Assembly (NCBI GenBank): GCA_009911365.1
Contig: QXXF01000008.1
Location: forward strand, 62,001-126,000
Direction of reading: 5' to 3'
Source: Clostridiales bacterium
GTDB taxonomy: Bacteria; Bacillota; Clostridia; Peptostreptococcales; Anaerovoracaceae
DNA length: 64,000 nucleotides
How positions within the stretch are numbered: the stretch's first letter is position 1; the number at the start of each line of letters is the position of its first letter. A program made the position numbers and the translations under genes. A model generated the notes under the pieces. It saw only the letters and a list, made by a program, of their open reading frames with translations, had not been told where the DNA came from and ran no database searches. Below are positions 16,143-26,032 of the stretch, in pieces.

Positions 16143-17066
16143 TCACGCTCCATCCTTGTGCGGTTTCGGATCTTCATGCTCTCTGCCTTCCGGATCTTCC
16201 TTTAGCGGTCGCTTAAAATCGAGCTCCATCACAAACAAGGAGGTAAGAAGGATCACCGCTCCCACATAGGCCCTAGGCAGCAGTACTTCTCCTGCCAAGA
16301 AAAAGGCCACAACCCCTGCGAACACCGGCTCTAATGTGAAAATGACTCCTACATGGGACGCTGTGGTGTATTGCTGCGCGATGGCCTGTACGACAAAAGC
16401 CACGCCCGTACAAAAGATGGACAAAAACGCTACTGCTCCCCATACGCTACCGCTTCCTGGGAAATGGGGCTCTTCTGCGATAAACCCAAGAATCAGATTG
16501 AACAGCCCAGTGAATCCCAGCTGAAACACTCCAATTTGAAACGCGTCCACCGCCTCTTTTCCCACCGCTGTTTCTGTCACCAGCAAATGAACGGCATATG
16601 CGACCGCGCATAAAATGCAGAGAATATCGCCAAAGGCCGGTTTCAGCTACTCGTTCAAAGTCAGAAGCGCAATCCCCACCAAGCACATGATCACAACGAT
16701 AGACAGCTTTTTATTCGGGACCTGCTTTTTAAACACGAACGCGAAGATCGGCGTGAAAATCACAGTCAGGGCGCATAGGAATCCAGAATTTGATAGACTC
16801 GTATACATAACGCCGAAGGTGCAGCCAATATAGACCAGCGTCAACGCGCCGCCTAAAATCACGCTGTATTTCAGAGTGATTTTGTTGATGGTCTTCAGCT
16901 TTGGAAAGGCAATGACTAGGGCGATGAAAAAAGCGCCCAAAAAACGAAACGCGTTGAGCGTGAAAGGCCCCAGATCCGCTAGGCTCAGATCCATCAAATA
17001 ATAGGAAACGCCCCAGCACAATGTGACCAGTACTAACATCAGATCCGCTTTTACTTGTTTTCTCAT
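16143..17066 (-). pseudogene. DMT-family (EamA) permease gene interrupted by an in-frame TAG
   Basis: The reading frame encodes a ten-helix drug/metabolite transporter of the EamA type, about 307 residues, which would export or import small metabolites across the membrane. The first half (MRKQVKADLMLVLVTLCWGV to GIALLTLNE) and second half (LKPAFGDILCILCAVAYAVH onward, with the second EamA repeat) are in the same frame. They are separated by a single TAG at 16647-16649, just before the loop joining the two repeats. No base is missing. The start at 17066 follows AGGAG. TAG ends several intact genes here, so readthrough is unlikely and the gene is probably inactive, unless the codon is a sequencing error. 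The two halves could in principle be made separately, but no ribosome site is seen before the second. Confidence 0.85.
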
Positions 17067-17094
17067 AGTCCTTTCTCCTGTTTGATAGATACCT

Positions 17095-18165
17095 CTATAT
17101 TTCCGCGATAAACAATTCCAAAGCCAAGTTCTGCTCCAGCAGCCCGGTCTTGATATTCCCATCGATCTCATAGGCCTTGCAAAGGATCCGCTTTAATCCG
17201 TCCACAGAATATTTTTCCGTCACGCCCATAGCTTTTTTGATACGAAACTCATGTATGCCCAAAAGCTTTTGCATTTGAAAAGGGGTCAAGCCTTCTTCCC
17301 GCATTTCCTTGACTTCCAAAATCAGCTCCAACTGGGAGACGATCAGCGCCAGCAGCCCATAAACGCTTTCCCCGCTGACCAAAAGGTTGTGGAGCAGCCT
17401 GTAAGCTTCGTCCTTTCTGTTTCTGCTGATCGCGTCCAGCATGGCGAACACGTTCGTCTCTAAATTGGTGGAAATGGTCAGTGCCACGTCTGAAGAAAGA
17501 ATCTCATCGCCATCGCTATGAGCGATAATCTTTTTGATGTCGTTTTCCAGGTTATATAAATTGTAGTCGATTTCCTTATTGCCATAACCGCTGTCTGCCA
17601 TGAGCATATCCACGATGGAATTACGGAATGTTTTTCCCGCAGCCTTTAATCTTTTTTGGATAAAGGATCGGAGCTGCGCCCCGGTGAGAGGCCCGAAATC
17701 ATAAACAGTGCCCAGCTTCCCCATGGCAGCGTGCAGCTTGCTCTTTTTCTTGCTCTTAGGATCCGGCAATCCCGCTGTGATAATCAGCAGACAAGTTTCC
17801 GGTATGTTCTTTAAATATTCCAGCAGCTCCTTTTCGTCGTTCTCTGAAAATCCTTTCAGCTTTTTCCCCAGTGCCGGGGGAAACTCTGGGATCAGGACCA
17901 CCCGCTTAGCGGAAAGCATGCTCAGGGTCTCACAGCTTTCTTTGATGCGGTCCACTGTCAGTCCCTCCGGGTCAAGGCGGGTAAAATCCAAGCTTTCGCA
18001 GGCTTTTTCCACATATCGATCCTTTAGCAGATCCGCTGCCCAATGAACCAGATACTGCTCTTCTCCGCAAAGCAGCACTAGATTGGAAATCTGATCCGCT
18101 TTCAAGTCTTTTCCTATGGTCTGGAACGCGTGCTCTTTTTTTTTCGTGTTCTGATAGCCTGCCAT
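17095..18165 (-). CDS. holA: DNA polymerase III subunit delta
   Basis: A 356-residue HolA-family protein, the clamp-loader subunit that opens the sliding clamp during replication. The N-terminal AAA+-like domain begins with NLVLLCGEEQYLVHWAADLLKDRYV, and the region LLIITAGLPDPKSKK and the C-terminal collar segment FAMLDAISRNRKDEAYRLLHNLLVSGE follow the family. Like other delta subunits it has no functional Walker A. Length is normal. It starts 10 bases after the comEC stop with RBS GAGGGGG, an arrangement of comEC-holA that is widespread in Firmicutes. The permease pseudogene follows 28 bases later on the same strand. Confidence 0.93.
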   Translation of the reverse strand: MAGYQNTKKKEHAFQTIGKDLKADQISNLVLLCGEEQYLVHWAADLLKDRYVEKACESLDFTRLDPEGLTVDRIKESCETLSMLSAKRVVLIPEFPPALGKKLKGFSENDEKELLEYLKNIPETCLLIITAGLPDPKSKKKSKLHAAMGKLGTVYDFGPLTGAQLRSFIQKRLKAAGKTFRNSIVDMLMADSGYGNKEIDYNLYNLENDIKKIIAHSDGDEILSSDVALTISTNLETNVFAMLDAISRNRKDEAYRLLHNLLVSGESVYGLLALIVSQLELILEVKEMREEGLTPFQMQKLLGIHEFRIKKAMGVTEKYSVDGLKRILCKAYEIDGNIKTGLLEQNLALELFIAEI

Positions 18166-18175
18166 GTGGTCCCCC

Positions 18176-20470
18176 TCACCAGATCATTTTCTGTACAGAA
18201 ATCCTCCTGCTGCCGGTCTCCCTGCGGATCCCGATCGCGCCGGAGGTGTCGTTTCTATATATCATTATACCGATTTGCCTGTATTTTTCAATAACAGTCT
18301 GGGCAGGATGCCCAAAATTATTTTTCCCTACCTGAAATACTGCGATGCTGGGCGAGGCGGCACGGATGAATCCCTCCGACGAGCTATATTTGCTGCCGTG
18401 ATGGGCTACTTTCAAAATGTCACAGCGAAGCAGCCCTGATTTGTATTCTTGCATCAATCTGGCTTCCCCTTCCTGGTCCATATCCCCTGTCACCAGCACG
18501 GAAAGCCTGCCATAGGTGAGTTTCATCACTAGGCTGGATTGGTTTTCATCCTCTTTGTCCTTTGCCAGGCGCAGGTATTCCTGTCTTGTCTTTTTTTCCG
18601 GTGCCAGGATGTCCAGGTATACCTCCTTTCCCAGCAACACCCTCTGCCCTTTATGCAGATATAGAAACTTGGCTCCTGTTTCCTGCTCCAGATCATCTTC
18701 CATGACCTGGCAGCCTTCGTAAACGCCGATAGAATCCACCATGCCTTGCTCTGCCAGAGAACGGATGCCACCGTAGTGGTCTTCATGAAGATGCGTGACG
18801 AACGCACCGTCCAGTTTTCTCACTCCGTTTTTCAGCAGATAGGGCTTTAAAGTCTTTTTGCCAACATCGTACCGCAGGCTGCCGCCACCATCCAGCAGAT
18901 AATGTTTCCCTTCCGGAGTCTTCACATGAACGCAGTCACCCTGCCCTACATCCACGAATATCACTTGCGCCTTGGAAAACCCCTCTTCCCCAGCTGCCGC
19001 GGTCCATGCGGCCACACTGATTATCAGCGTGCCGCAAATCGCCAGCTTTTTCCATTCATGCCGAAGAAACAAGATCCTTCCCTTTTCAGAAATTCCTAGG
19101 AACAATGCCCCATAATACGCCGCTAATAGAAACAAGGGCGGACTCACCACATCAAAAGATGTCCTCCCTCCCGCATAAACAAAATCATTGAGCAAAGTAA
19201 GGATCTCGCATCCCTGCCGCAAAATTAGGACGCTCAGCTGAAAAAGGGGCTGGGAAACATAGGAGACCACCATGGCACCGATCCCCACAGGCAGCAGGAT
19301 CCCTGCAAGTAACGCGACTGGCACATTGATGAAAAAAGCGCCTAGAGACACGTAGTTGAACACATAAGCCGTATAAGGCAGCATACCGATCTGGATTCCT
19401 ATGGATGACAAAAAAACGCCTTGGTACATCTGCTGGACAAACGGCAGCACCACGCCTAAAGAAGCGATAGCCAAAAAGGAAAGCTGGAATCCTGTATGAA
19501 ACAGCAGCAAGGGATTCACGCATAACATCATCAGGAAGGTGAAAGCTGCCGCTGAAAGCAGGTCGTAGCGCCGATGGAGGACGCTTGCCGCCAAATGGAT
19601 AGCGATCATGATCGTTGCCCGTACCACGGAAGGGGCAAATTCAGCCAGCGCCGCATAAAACAGCAGTGCCCCCGATACGGTGATGTAAAAAAGCCATCCC
19701 TTTTTCGCTGGCCATAAAAAGGCAATGAAACCGTAAAGGATTCCGATATGCAGCCCGCTAACCGCAAGGATATGGGCAGTCCCATTTTTCTGGAAATTTT
19801 CATAGGTTTCTTCGCTCAAAGCCGATTTGTCGCCAAAGAGCATGGCCATGACCATGCCCTTTGTTTCGTCATCCACGCAGCTTTCCAAACGCTTTTCAAA
19901 GTCACCCCGAATCTGAGAAACCATACGGATCCATGCGTTCCCTCTGCCTGTGACAGATACAAGGGAATCCGCAGAGATCTGGACCTGGATGCCGCGGGTC
20001 CGCAGGTACTGTCGGTAATCAAAGCATTTAGGATTACGTCTTTGCTGCGGAAGAAACACATGTCCTCGCACCTCTACCTGTCTTCCTGCCAGCTCCTGCT
20101 CCAACCTTCCATAATAGCTCACCAAGGCCATGCCCTCTGACGACTTGACTTTTAACTGATAAGTTTCATCCTTCCTGCTGACGCTAGTCACCATACCAGT
20201 GATCGTTGCCGTGGTCCCCACTTTTTGGGCCAGCGGATCCACCTGATCCTCACACGCTTGTGTCAAGAGGCCGCCTACACAGAATACACACAAGAACAAA
20301 ATGGCCTGGACGAAATATGTTTTTTTCGTGCGCAGAGCTTTTAAAATCAGCCACAGACTCACTGCCGTAAACAGCGTCACGGCCCATGCCACCTGCGCCA
20401 ACTCTGCCATATGTGCCGCGTACACGCCAGATCCAAATCCAGCTGCGGCAAATACCATGGGTCTTCTCAT
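18176..20470 (-). CDS. comEC: ComEC/Rec2-type DNA internalization channel protein
   Basis: A 764-residue membrane protein. It has an N-terminal membrane part, a soluble OB-like DUF4131 domain (about 60-190), the Competence domain with many transmembrane helices including NGTAHILAVSGLHIGILYGF, and a C-terminal metallo-beta-lactamase-like domain (about 500-740) with VDVGQGDCVHVKTP and the metal motif THLHEDHYGG. In transformable bacteria ComEC carries single-stranded DNA across the cytoplasmic membrane, and its lactamase-like domain may degrade the other strand. All domains are present at normal length, so the protein looks functional. Other competence genes, such as comEA and comFA, are not in the window; only a stand-alone ComFB-like gene lies at 0.5 kb. 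Confidence 0.94.
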   Translation of the reverse strand: MRRPMVFAAAGFGSGVYAAHMAELAQVAWAVTLFTAVSLWLILKALRTKKTYFVQAILFLCVFCVGGLLTQACEDQVDPLAQKVGTTATITGMVTSVSRKDETYQLKVKSSEGMALVSYYGRLEQELAGRQVEVRGHVFLPQQRRNPKCFDYRQYLRTRGIQVQISADSLVSVTGRGNAWIRMVSQIRGDFEKRLESCVDDETKGMVMAMLFGDKSALSEETYENFQKNGTAHILAVSGLHIGILYGFIAFLWPAKKGWLFYITVSGALLFYAALAEFAPSVVRATIMIAIHLAASVLHRRYDLLSAAAFTFLMMLCVNPLLLFHTGFQLSFLAIASLGVVLPFVQQMYQGVFLSSIGIQIGMLPYTAYVFNYVSLGAFFINVPVALLAGILLPVGIGAMVVSYVSQPLFQLSVLILRQGCEILTLLNDFVYAGGRTSFDVVSPPLFLLAAYYGALFLGISEKGRILFLRHEWKKLAICGTLIISVAAWTAAAGEEGFSKAQVIFVDVGQGDCVHVKTPEGKHYLLDGGGSLRYDVGKKTLKPYLLKNGVRKLDGAFVTHLHEDHYGGIRSLAEQGMVDSIGVYEGCQVMEDDLEQETGAKFLYLHKGQRVLLGKEVYLDILAPEKKTRQEYLRLAKDKEDENQSSLVMKLTYGRLSVLVTGDMDQEGEARLMQEYKSGLLRCDILKVAHHGSKYSSSEGFIRAASPSIAVFQVGKNNFGHPAQTVIEKYRQIGIMIYRNDTSGAIGIRRETGSRRISVQKMIW

Positions 20471-20517
20471 TTTTCTTTCCTCAAGACCCGCCTTCTCACT
20501 CCACTTACAACATATTC

Positions 20518-20546
20518 ATTATATTCCAATATATAGATTTTTTCAA
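20518..20546 (-). promoter_or_regulatory. Promoter of comEC-holA
   Basis: TTGAAA (20541-20546) and TATAAT (20518-20523) on the minus strand, with a 17-base spacer, about 50 bases before the comEC start. Confidence 0.75.
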
Positions 20547-20620
20547 GTTGTTTTTTGTGTGGATTTCAAGAAGATACTTGACATTATCTTATAGAAATCT
20601 TAAAGAATTGGATAATTTAT

Positions 20621-20648
20621 TTCACTTTGCGCGCTTCTATGGTATAAT
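20621..20648 (+). promoter_or_regulatory. Extended -10 promoter of the penicillin-binding protein gene
   Basis: TATAAT at 20643-20648 is preceded by TGG, giving the extended -10 form TGnTATAAT. A weak -35 TTCACT lies at 20621-20626, 16 bases upstream. It points at the gene starting at 20694. Confidence 0.75.
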
Positions 20649-20693
20649 GAACGCACTGTGAGTGAATTGAAACAGGATCAGGAGGATAAGATT

Positions 20694-23600
20694 GTGGCAG
20701 ATAAGTATAATAAAAATTCGGGATCTGATGATATAAATGAATTTTTCGCTGAATTTGATAAAGTTAAGACACCATCCGGCTCTGGCAGTAGGAACAGGCC
20801 TTCCAGCAGCGGGGGCTCACGGCCCGTGCGTTCCTCGTCTGCGGGATCTCAACGGCCAGCCAGTGGTCAACGGCAGACAACTGCTCCGCGGACAGCCGGC
20901 AGCTCACGTCCTGGGGCCAATGCGCAGGGAGCAGGAGATTCCCGTTCCGCAGGCAATAGAAACGCTCCAGTACAAAAGCCCAATGTGCCTGGCGCGGCGA
21001 CTTCCAAGCCATCACAAAAGAAAAAAGGGAAAGTGGCTAAATCAGGCAAGAAAAAGAAGCATAGACCGCTGAAAATTTTTCTATTGATCATTCTCGCTCT
21101 AGTATTGATCGGCGTTATTTACGTTGCGACGCTCATTTTGACCGCTGACACCCATAATATCGACGCTGACAACGTTTACAAGCGGCTCCAGCAGCGTTCT
21201 ACCATTTATGACGATGATGGCAAAGAAATCGAAAGCGTATTCTTAGAAAACGGCAATCGTACCAATGTGGAATACAATGATCTGCCACAGGATCTGATCA
21301 ATGCCATTGTGGCTATTGAAGACAAGACGTTCTGGGATCATCATGGATTCAACTTTGTCCGTATCATGGGTGCGATCAAGGACAGCATAACTGGCGGTGG
21401 CCAAATTAGCGGCACCAGTACTCTGACCCAGCAGTTGGCGCGTAATATTTATTTGGCTGATAAAAAGAGCGAACGTTCCATTAGCAGAAAAGTTTTGGAG
21501 GCTTATTACACGGTGCTCATTGAGCAGAATTTAACGAAAGAGCAGATCATAGAAGCCTATCTGAACACAGTTTACTTAGGATTCAATTGTTACGGCGTAG
21601 AGGCGGCCTCACAGGAGTATTTTGGAAAGAGCGTCAAGGACCTGGATCTCTTGGAATGCGTTTCCCTAGCATCGCTCCCGCAGTCACCGGATGCTTTCGC
21701 GCTTGTGAAAACTCGCCCTGTCGGTGCTATGGAAGTCCAAAAGAAGGACATCCTAGCACAAAACGATGCCTATATATACGCATATAATGGAAAGCTATCG
21801 GAAAACAGACGGCAGATGACCCTCAATAACATGGTGGAACAGGGGTATACGACTCGTACGGACGCAGATAAAGCTCTGGACAAGAATTTAAAAAAGAAAA
21901 TGAAAGTGACCATTGATCGGGGCAGCGGATTTTCTTCCTATTTCACGGATTTTGCCTTAGATCAGATCACAAATGACATCATGGAAGAATACGGATGGGA
22001 TGAAACGCGGGCAAGAAATATCATCTATACCGGAGGTCTGAAAATCTACACAACCATGAGCAAAAAAGCGCAAAAAGTTATTGAAGAAGAATTTGCTGAC
22101 AGCTCTAATTTCCCAGGGGTTTCCAGCCTGCGAAAAGATAGTAAAGGAAACATTCTCAATAACAAGACCGGTCGGATTCTGCTCTATGACTATGACGATT
22201 ATTTCAATGATAAAGAAGAATTCGTCTTAGAAAAGAATGAGTTTAAGAGAAACAGTGATGGAAGTTTGACCCTTTACCATGGCAAGCGGCTCAACTTCTA
22301 CAATATCACAGTTAACAATACAGAGGACGTAAGCGTCAGCTTTGAGTCCATGTACCAGCAAAAGGATGGAAAATTTTATTCCATCGAGGGCGGCGCATTG
22401 TCCATTCCGCAGGGCTACAAAGATAAGGACGCAGTAGGCAACTGCATTGTGTCCGCCAAGTTCTTCGAGGATTATCCTGAGTTCTTTAAAGAGCGGAAAG
22501 GCAAGCTAGTAGTTAAGTCTGATAACTATACTCTGAAGCAGAAAGTCGTACAGCCGCAGTGCGCCATGGTTGTCTTGGATTACAAGACAGGCGGCGTAAA
22601 AGCTATGGTTGGCGGAAGAGGCACCAGCGGGAAAATGCTTCACAATAGGGCAACCCATCCTCGCCAGCCTGGATCTACCATGAAGCCGATTTCTGTGTAC
22701 TCTTCGGCTCTGCAAAGCTCCTTCAATGCCGCAGAACGGGACGTTGACATGAAACTTTCCAATTCTGACGGCAGCAATTGGGGCAGCTATATCACCGCGG
22801 GCAGCGTGATCAATGACGCACCGATGACCGTCAATGGCAGGACTTGGCCAAAGAACTTTTACAGTGGGCATCGCGGGCGCATGACACTGCGAACCGCGGT
22901 CGAACAGTCCGTAAACGTATGCGCGGTCAAAACGTACCAGCAAATGGGTCCAGAATTCCCGGTTTCGCAGTTAAAGAAAATGGGGATCACTACAGTGGTG
23001 GAAGATGGAAGCGTTAATGACATGAATCCTGCCGCTTTGGCACTGGGAGGAATGACCAAGGGAATCTCACCTCTTGAAATGACCGCAGCCTATGGGATCT
23101 TCCCGAACAGAGGAAGGTACACGGAGCCGGTTGCTTACACGAAAATCACAAACAACAATGATGAAGTGATTTTTGATAAAGTGCCGGATACCGAGGATGT
23201 CCTTGATGAAGGTGTCGCCTATATTATGACCAGCATCCTGCGTAGCACTGTCACAAATGGGATTGCCACAAATGCGGCCTTTGGCGGGCAGCCGGCGGCT
23301 GGAAAGACTGGTACCACCAATGATAATTACGATATCTGGTTCTCTGGATTCACGCCGCAGTACTCTGCTGCGCTCTGGATCGGAAACGATGTGAACTTGG
23401 AACTGAGTTCCGGCTCTGCCCGGGCAGCTTCTCTGTGGAGCAAAATCATGCGTCAGGTCTGCGAAGGATTGTCTTATGGAAAATATCCGGAACAGCCGGA
23501 CAACGTAAGCCGCATCAATGGAGAATACTACACGGACGGAACATATTCGAAGGTATCAAAGCCATCTGATAGTTCCTACACGACCCAAGCGCCTACTAGG

Positions 23601-23783
23601 AGCACGCAGAAGACAAGGGAAACCACCAGGAAAGTGGTGGTACCGACTACCAGAAAGCCGACTACGAAAAAACAAACCGAGTCTAAGACCCAAGCACCAA
23701 CACCTAATACGGACTCACAGCCTCCAGCTGACAATCCAAATAACAACACTCCTGAAAACCCAGGAGATACCGTGGCTCAATAG
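20694..23783 (+). CDS. Class A penicillin-binding protein (transglycosylase-transpeptidase)
   Basis: A bifunctional peptidoglycan synthase of about 1029 residues, anchored by one membrane helix (about 130-155) after a long basic Ser/Pro/Gly-rich cytoplasmic tail. The glycosyltransferase domain (about 185-365) has AIVAIEDKTFWDHHGF, the catalytic Glu region, and GTSTLTQQLARNIYL. The transpeptidase domain has SxxK at Ser661-Lys664 (GSTMKP), SVN at 739-741 and KTG at about 871. A region between the two modules (about 450-620) is a PBP1-type insertion. The C-terminal 100 residues are a Thr/Lys/Pro-rich disordered extracellular tail. The GTG at 20694 is the likely start because AGGAGG lies 8 bases before it; an upstream GTG has none. 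A single-gene transcript ending at a strong terminator. Confidence 0.93.
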   Translation: MADKYNKNSGSDDINEFFAEFDKVKTPSGSGSRNRPSSSGGSRPVRSSSAGSQRPASGQRQTTAPRTAGSSRPGANAQGAGDSRSAGNRNAPVQKPNVPGAATSKPSQKKKGKVAKSGKKKKHRPLKIFLLIILALVLIGVIYVATLILTADTHNIDADNVYKRLQQRSTIYDDDGKEIESVFLENGNRTNVEYNDLPQDLINAIVAIEDKTFWDHHGFNFVRIMGAIKDSITGGGQISGTSTLTQQLARNIYLADKKSERSISRKVLEAYYTVLIEQNLTKEQIIEAYLNTVYLGFNCYGVEAASQEYFGKSVKDLDLLECVSLASLPQSPDAFALVKTRPVGAMEVQKKDILAQNDAYIYAYNGKLSENRRQMTLNNMVEQGYTTRTDADKALDKNLKKKMKVTIDRGSGFSSYFTDFALDQITNDIMEEYGWDETRARNIIYTGGLKIYTTMSKKAQKVIEEEFADSSNFPGVSSLRKDSKGNILNNKTGRILLYDYDDYFNDKEEFVLEKNEFKRNSDGSLTLYHGKRLNFYNITVNNTEDVSVSFESMYQQKDGKFYSIEGGALSIPQGYKDKDAVGNCIVSAKFFEDYPEFFKERKGKLVVKSDNYTLKQKVVQPQCAMVVLDYKTGGVKAMVGGRGTSGKMLHNRATHPRQPGSTMKPISVYSSALQSSFNAAERDVDMKLSNSDGSNWGSYITAGSVINDAPMTVNGRTWPKNFYSGHRGRMTLRTAVEQSVNVCAVKTYQQMGPEFPVSQLKKMGITTVVEDGSVNDMNPAALALGGMTKGISPLEMTAAYGIFPNRGRYTEPVAYTKITNNNDEVIFDKVPDTEDVLDEGVAYIMTSILRSTVTNGIATNAAFGGQPAAGKTGTTNDNYDIWFSGFTPQYSAALWIGNDVNLELSSGSARAASLWSKIMRQVCEGLSYGKYPEQPDNVSRINGEYYTDGTYSKVSKPSDSSYTTQAPTRSTQKTRETTRKVVVPTTRKPTTKKQTESKTQAPTPNTDSQPPADNPNNNTPENPGDTVAQ

Positions 23784-23808
23784 GAGGACCAATCGATCCA
23801 CACCATCA

Positions 23809-23852
23809 AAAAACCATCTTCTCTATACAAACCAAGAGAAGATGGTTTTTCT
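23809..23852 (+). terminator. Terminator after the penicillin-binding protein gene
   Basis: A perfect 16-bp stem (AAAAACCATCTTCTCT / AGAGAAGATGGTTTTT) with a 10-base loop. The A/T-flanked stem can work in both directions and may also serve the convergent spoVA operon, whose last stop is 100 bases away. Confidence 0.9.
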
Positions 23853-23952
23853 GATATATAGGAACTATTATCGTTATAGACGATATCAACAAAACCGCAG
23901 GAAAACCCGCCTTTGAGCGGATCAATAAAGCTAGAGTTTTCCCTCTGCTGAT

Positions 23953-24306
23953 TTAACGGATGGATTTTGGGTTAAAGACCAACGCAATGATATAGCCCCA
24001 GGCGATCGCAATGGTGATCCCGCCTGCCGTAGCCTTGAGAGCTCCCGTCACTGCCCCTAATAAGCTTTGTCCCGCGCCGTCCATGGCCCCCTTTGCCAAT
24101 GCGTAGCCAAACCCTGGCAGCGGGACCTTTGCTCCGCTTCCAGCCAGCTGTACTAGCGGTTCATAGAGGTGCAGCCCCTGCAGCACCGCACCCGAAACGA
24201 CAAGTAACACTAAAACCCGCGGCGCTGTCAGCTTGGTCACATCCATTAGGATCTGACCAATGACGCAGATAGCGCCGCCTATTAAAAATGTATATACATA
24301 TTCCAT
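23953..24306 (-). CDS. spoVAE: Stage V sporulation protein AE (SpoVAEb type)
   Basis: A 117-residue membrane protein with three or four hydrophobic segments, including MEYVYTFLIGGAICVIGQIL and the conserved glycine-rich loop VPLPGFGYALAKGAMDGAG. SpoVA proteins form the channel that moves dipicolinic acid and calcium into the forespore and out during germination. The order C-D-E with tight spacing (2 bases between AD stop and AE start) is the minimal clostridial operon; SpoVAA, AB and AF are absent here. The ATG at 24306 follows GGAGGAG located inside the end of spoVAD. Confidence 0.92.
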   Translation of the reverse strand: MEYVYTFLIGGAICVIGQILMDVTKLTAPRVLVLLVVSGAVLQGLHLYEPLVQLAGSGAKVPLPGFGYALAKGAMDGAGQSLLGAVTGALKATAGGITIAIAWGYIIALVFNPKSIR

Positions 24307-24308
24307 AA

Positions 24309-25391
24309 TTAATGCTCCTCCTGCTCTGCTTCCAAGCAAATGGCATGCGCGATTCCTGGGATCGACTCTCCTTGGAAAGGACTGATGGTGGACAAAAGTG
24401 CCCCGGTGGACATGATTAATACCCGTTTCAGCTCCCCTTTTTGCAAGCGTTTATATACATATCCCGCAAAAACGCTGGCTGAACAACCGCATCCGCTGCC
24501 GCCACCATGAACATCCTGTTCTTTCTCAAAGATCATAGCTCCGCAGTCATCATAACAGTTTTCCACGTCTTTTTTTGGCATCCCCGCATCCACCAACAGA
24601 TCTTTTGCGATATCCTTTCCAATGTATCCCAAATCCCCGGTTAGAACCAGGTCATAGTCCTTCATGCTTCTTCCCGTGTCCTGGAAATGATTCAGCAGCG
24701 TATCCACTGCCGCCGGAGCCATTGCCGCACCCATTTGGTTCGCATCCTTCACCCCTGCGTCAATGACCTTTCCGATGGTCCCGCACCGGACCCGAATCAC
24801 CCTGGAGGACGTAGCGTGGCCTTCCTGATCCGCAACTAGCGCTGCCCCTTTTTCCATCCCACAGGACAGCACCATGGCTCCTGCCGCAGTGGCAGTCCAC
24901 TGGGCGGACGGCGGTCTCTGATTTCCATGCTCCAAAGGCATCCGAAACTGACGCTCTGCCGTGCAATAATGGCTGGAAGCTCCGATCATCACATTGTCAC
25001 TATACTGCCCATCTGTCAACACCGCGCCTAGCATCAAAGATTCTGTCATGGTAGAGCACGCACCGTACATGCCTAAAAAAGGAATGTGCAGATCACGAGC
25101 CATAAAAGAAGAGGACATCAACTGGTTGAGTAAATCTCCGCTGAGCATGGCTCCAATCTCCTCTTTTGTTTTGCCCGAACGCTGGAGTGCCTCCATCATC
25201 GCTGTTTTCAGCATTTTGCTTTCCGATTTTTCCCAAGTTTTTTCACCAAACGTATCATCTTCAAGGGCTGTGTCAAACCATTGTCCAAGCGGTCCATTCC
25301 CCTCTTTTGTTCCTACCACCGAAGCTGCGCTGAGGATCACTGGTCCATTGGAAAATACAATGGTCTGATTTCCCTGTTTGTTTTTTATCAT
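24309..25391 (-). CDS. spoVAD: Stage V sporulation protein AD
   Basis: A 360-residue thiolase-fold protein, the dipicolinate-binding component of the SpoVA channel on the spore inner membrane. The family pattern is visible in SNGPVILSAASVVGTKEGNGPLG, LGMYGACSTMTESLMLGA with the vestigial active-site Cys position, and GGSGCGCSASVFAGYV. It starts 10 bases after spoVAC with RBS GGAGGAG. Length equals the usual 335-360. Its presence makes the organism a spore former or a recent descendant of one. Confidence 0.95.
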   Translation of the reverse strand: MIKNKQGNQTIVFSNGPVILSAASVVGTKEGNGPLGQWFDTALEDDTFGEKTWEKSESKMLKTAMMEALQRSGKTKEEIGAMLSGDLLNQLMSSSFMARDLHIPFLGMYGACSTMTESLMLGAVLTDGQYSDNVMIGASSHYCTAERQFRMPLEHGNQRPPSAQWTATAAGAMVLSCGMEKGAALVADQEGHATSSRVIRVRCGTIGKVIDAGVKDANQMGAAMAPAAVDTLLNHFQDTGRSMKDYDLVLTGDLGYIGKDIAKDLLVDAGMPKKDVENCYDDCGAMIFEKEQDVHGGGSGCGCSASVFAGYVYKRLQKGELKRVLIMSTGALLSTISPFQGESIPGIAHAICLEAEQEEH

Positions 25392-25401
25392 GCTCTCCTC
25401 C

Positions 25402-25878
25402 TCAAAATTGTCCTAGGATCCAGTAAATCACACCGATCACCGTGGCGGTGGAGATCCCACACACCAGTACTGGACCAGCCAAACTGAACAGCTTTGCTCC
25501 TACTCCCAGTACGATCCCTTCTTGTTTGTATTCGATCGCAGGCGCGACCATGGAGTTGGCAAACCCGGTGATAGGAACGATTACGCCAGCTCCCGCAAAT
25601 TTTCCAATGGTATCGAAAACGCCCAGTCCAGTCAAAAGCTGCGCAGTCATCACCAGCAGGATGGTCACGTAGGTCCCTGCCGCCTTCTGGTCCATACCAA
25701 AGCTAGTCAGCCATTTTTCCACCAAAAGGGCGCAGACACAAATCGCCCCGCCTACGAAAAACGCCTTCACGCAGTTTAAAAAATAATTAGGTTTCGGTGT
25801 AAACTGTCCAGCGTACTGTTCATAGGCTTTTGCCACTTGCTTTTTCTGTTTTTTCTCCTGTTTATCCTGTTCTGCCAT
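25402..25878 (-). CDS. spoVAC: Stage V sporulation protein AC
   Basis: A 158-residue membrane protein, the first gene of the operon. After a charged N-terminal tail (KQEKKQKKQVAKAYEQYAGQ) come four hydrophobic helices with the family motifs KPNYFLNCVKAFFVGGAICV and VPITGFANSMVAPAIEYKQEG. In Bacillus SpoVAC is a mechanosensitive channel component for dipicolinate release. Expression is expected in the forespore under sigma-G; the AT-rich upstream region contains CATAATTT but no convincing -35 partner, so no promoter is claimed. Confidence 0.95.
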   Translation of the reverse strand: MAEQDKQEKKQKKQVAKAYEQYAGQFTPKPNYFLNCVKAFFVGGAICVCALLVEKWLTSFGMDQKAAGTYVTILLVMTAQLLTGLGVFDTIGKFAGAGVIVPITGFANSMVAPAIEYKQEGIVLGVGAKLFSLAGPVLVCGISTATVIGVIYWILGQF

Positions 25879-26032
25879 AAAACTCTCCTTTCCAACTTTC
25901 TGCTGTCTTTATTATTCCCAAATAAAAAAAATTATGTCATAATAAAAGCATTGAAGCTTTGCTTGCATTTTACTGCTGTTTCGTTTCATGCTGTTGAAAG
26001 TAAACGGAGCAGCGCAGCAGAAAGGATGTTTT

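Noticed and set aside
16647-16649. TAG read as pyrrolysine in the permease gene
   Set aside because: TAG ends several intact genes in the window (gdhA, comFB-like, the MetH reactivation gene), and the codon replaces an ordinary loop residue; a nonsense mutation or error is simpler.
25879-26032. Sigma-G promoter before spoVAC
   Set aside because: CATAATTT resembles a forespore -10, but no suitable -35 lies 17-18 bases upstream.
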